Positions 7,025-7,100 of a stretch of 7,100 nt of DNA are shown here, in pieces. The DNA is taken from the NCBI GenBank assembly GCA_051000755.1, contig JBPCNZ010000153.1, forward strand, positions 1-7,100. Direction: 5' to 3'. Numbering within the stretch: position 1 is the stretch's first letter; each line of letters opens with the position of its first letter. The stretch comes from JALZAH01 sp051000755. GTDB taxonomy: Bacteria; Actinomycetota; Acidimicrobiia; Acidimicrobiales; Palsa-688. Made by a program: the position numbers and the translations under genes. The notes under the pieces are model-generated. The model saw only the letters and a list, made by a program, of their open reading frames with translations, was not told the DNA's origin and searched no databases.

Positions 7025-7059
7025 GGCGGTGGGCCGGTCCCCTCGGGGGCCAGGCCGCC
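7025..7059 (+). terminator. GC-rich hairpin downstream of groEL
   Basis: An inner stem GGTCCC (7036-7041) with GGGGCC (7046-7051) closes a CTCG loop, and an outer GGCGG (7025-7029) pairs with CCGCC (7055-7059). It begins 24 bp after the groEL stop. No T-tract follows, as is usual at high GC. Probably the groEL terminator. The remaining bases to 7100 show no gene I can support. Confidence 0.5.
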
Positions 7060-7100
7060 GTGCTGTCCCAGGGCTCCTACAACGGGTGCCTTCCCCAGAC

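Overview
The window is high-GC, actinobacterial-type chromosomal DNA. Supporting signs are the strong G/C bias at codon third positions, a CysO-type sulfur carrier ending VPAVAGG, a GroEL with a glycine/methionine-rich tail under a perfect CIRCE operator, a glucosyl-3-phosphoglycerate synthase of mycobacterial type, and promoters that look leaderless. A deep-branching actinomycete (for example Acidimicrobiia) is plausible, but this is inferred from the look of the proteins, not from a search. No mobile element, CRISPR array, tRNA or rRNA is visible.

Left half (1-3504), sugar and glycerate metabolism: a partial small membrane protein runs off the left edge on the minus strand. It is followed by a GT20 glycosyltransferase of the trehalose-6-phosphate synthase family (minus, 152-1567). 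A short actinobacterial-type glycerate kinase (plus, 1614-2606) diverges from the GT20 gene and converges on glucosyl-3-phosphoglycerate synthase gpgS (minus, 2611-3504). The two converging stop codons lie in opposite arms of one hairpin that could terminate both genes. The set fits compatible-solute or glucosylglycerate metabolism: GpgS uses 3-phosphoglycerate, glycerate kinase recycles glycerate into phosphoglycerate, and the GT20 enzyme draws on NDP-glucose.

Middle (3555-5275), a sulfur/methionine-looking operon: a promoter, a SAM-I-superfamily riboswitch (about 3591-3687) whose closing stem P1 runs into the Shine-Dalgarno, a threonine-synthase-family PLP enzyme with a zinc ribbon (3698-4939), and two bases later a CysO-like ThiS/MoaD-fold sulfur carrier with a free Gly-Gly end (4942-5217), closed by a hairpin terminator. 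A SAM OFF-switch over a 'threonine synthase' paired with a thiocarboxylate carrier is hard to explain by threonine synthesis. It suggests that the enzyme uses carrier-bound sulfur to make homocysteine, probably from O-phosphohomoserine. This is the main finding of the window and is an inference.

Right end (5249-7100), heat shock: promoter, perfect CIRCE (HrcA operator), an adjoining 9-bp hairpin in the leader, a stand-alone groEL without groES (5376-7001), and a GC-rich hairpin terminator.
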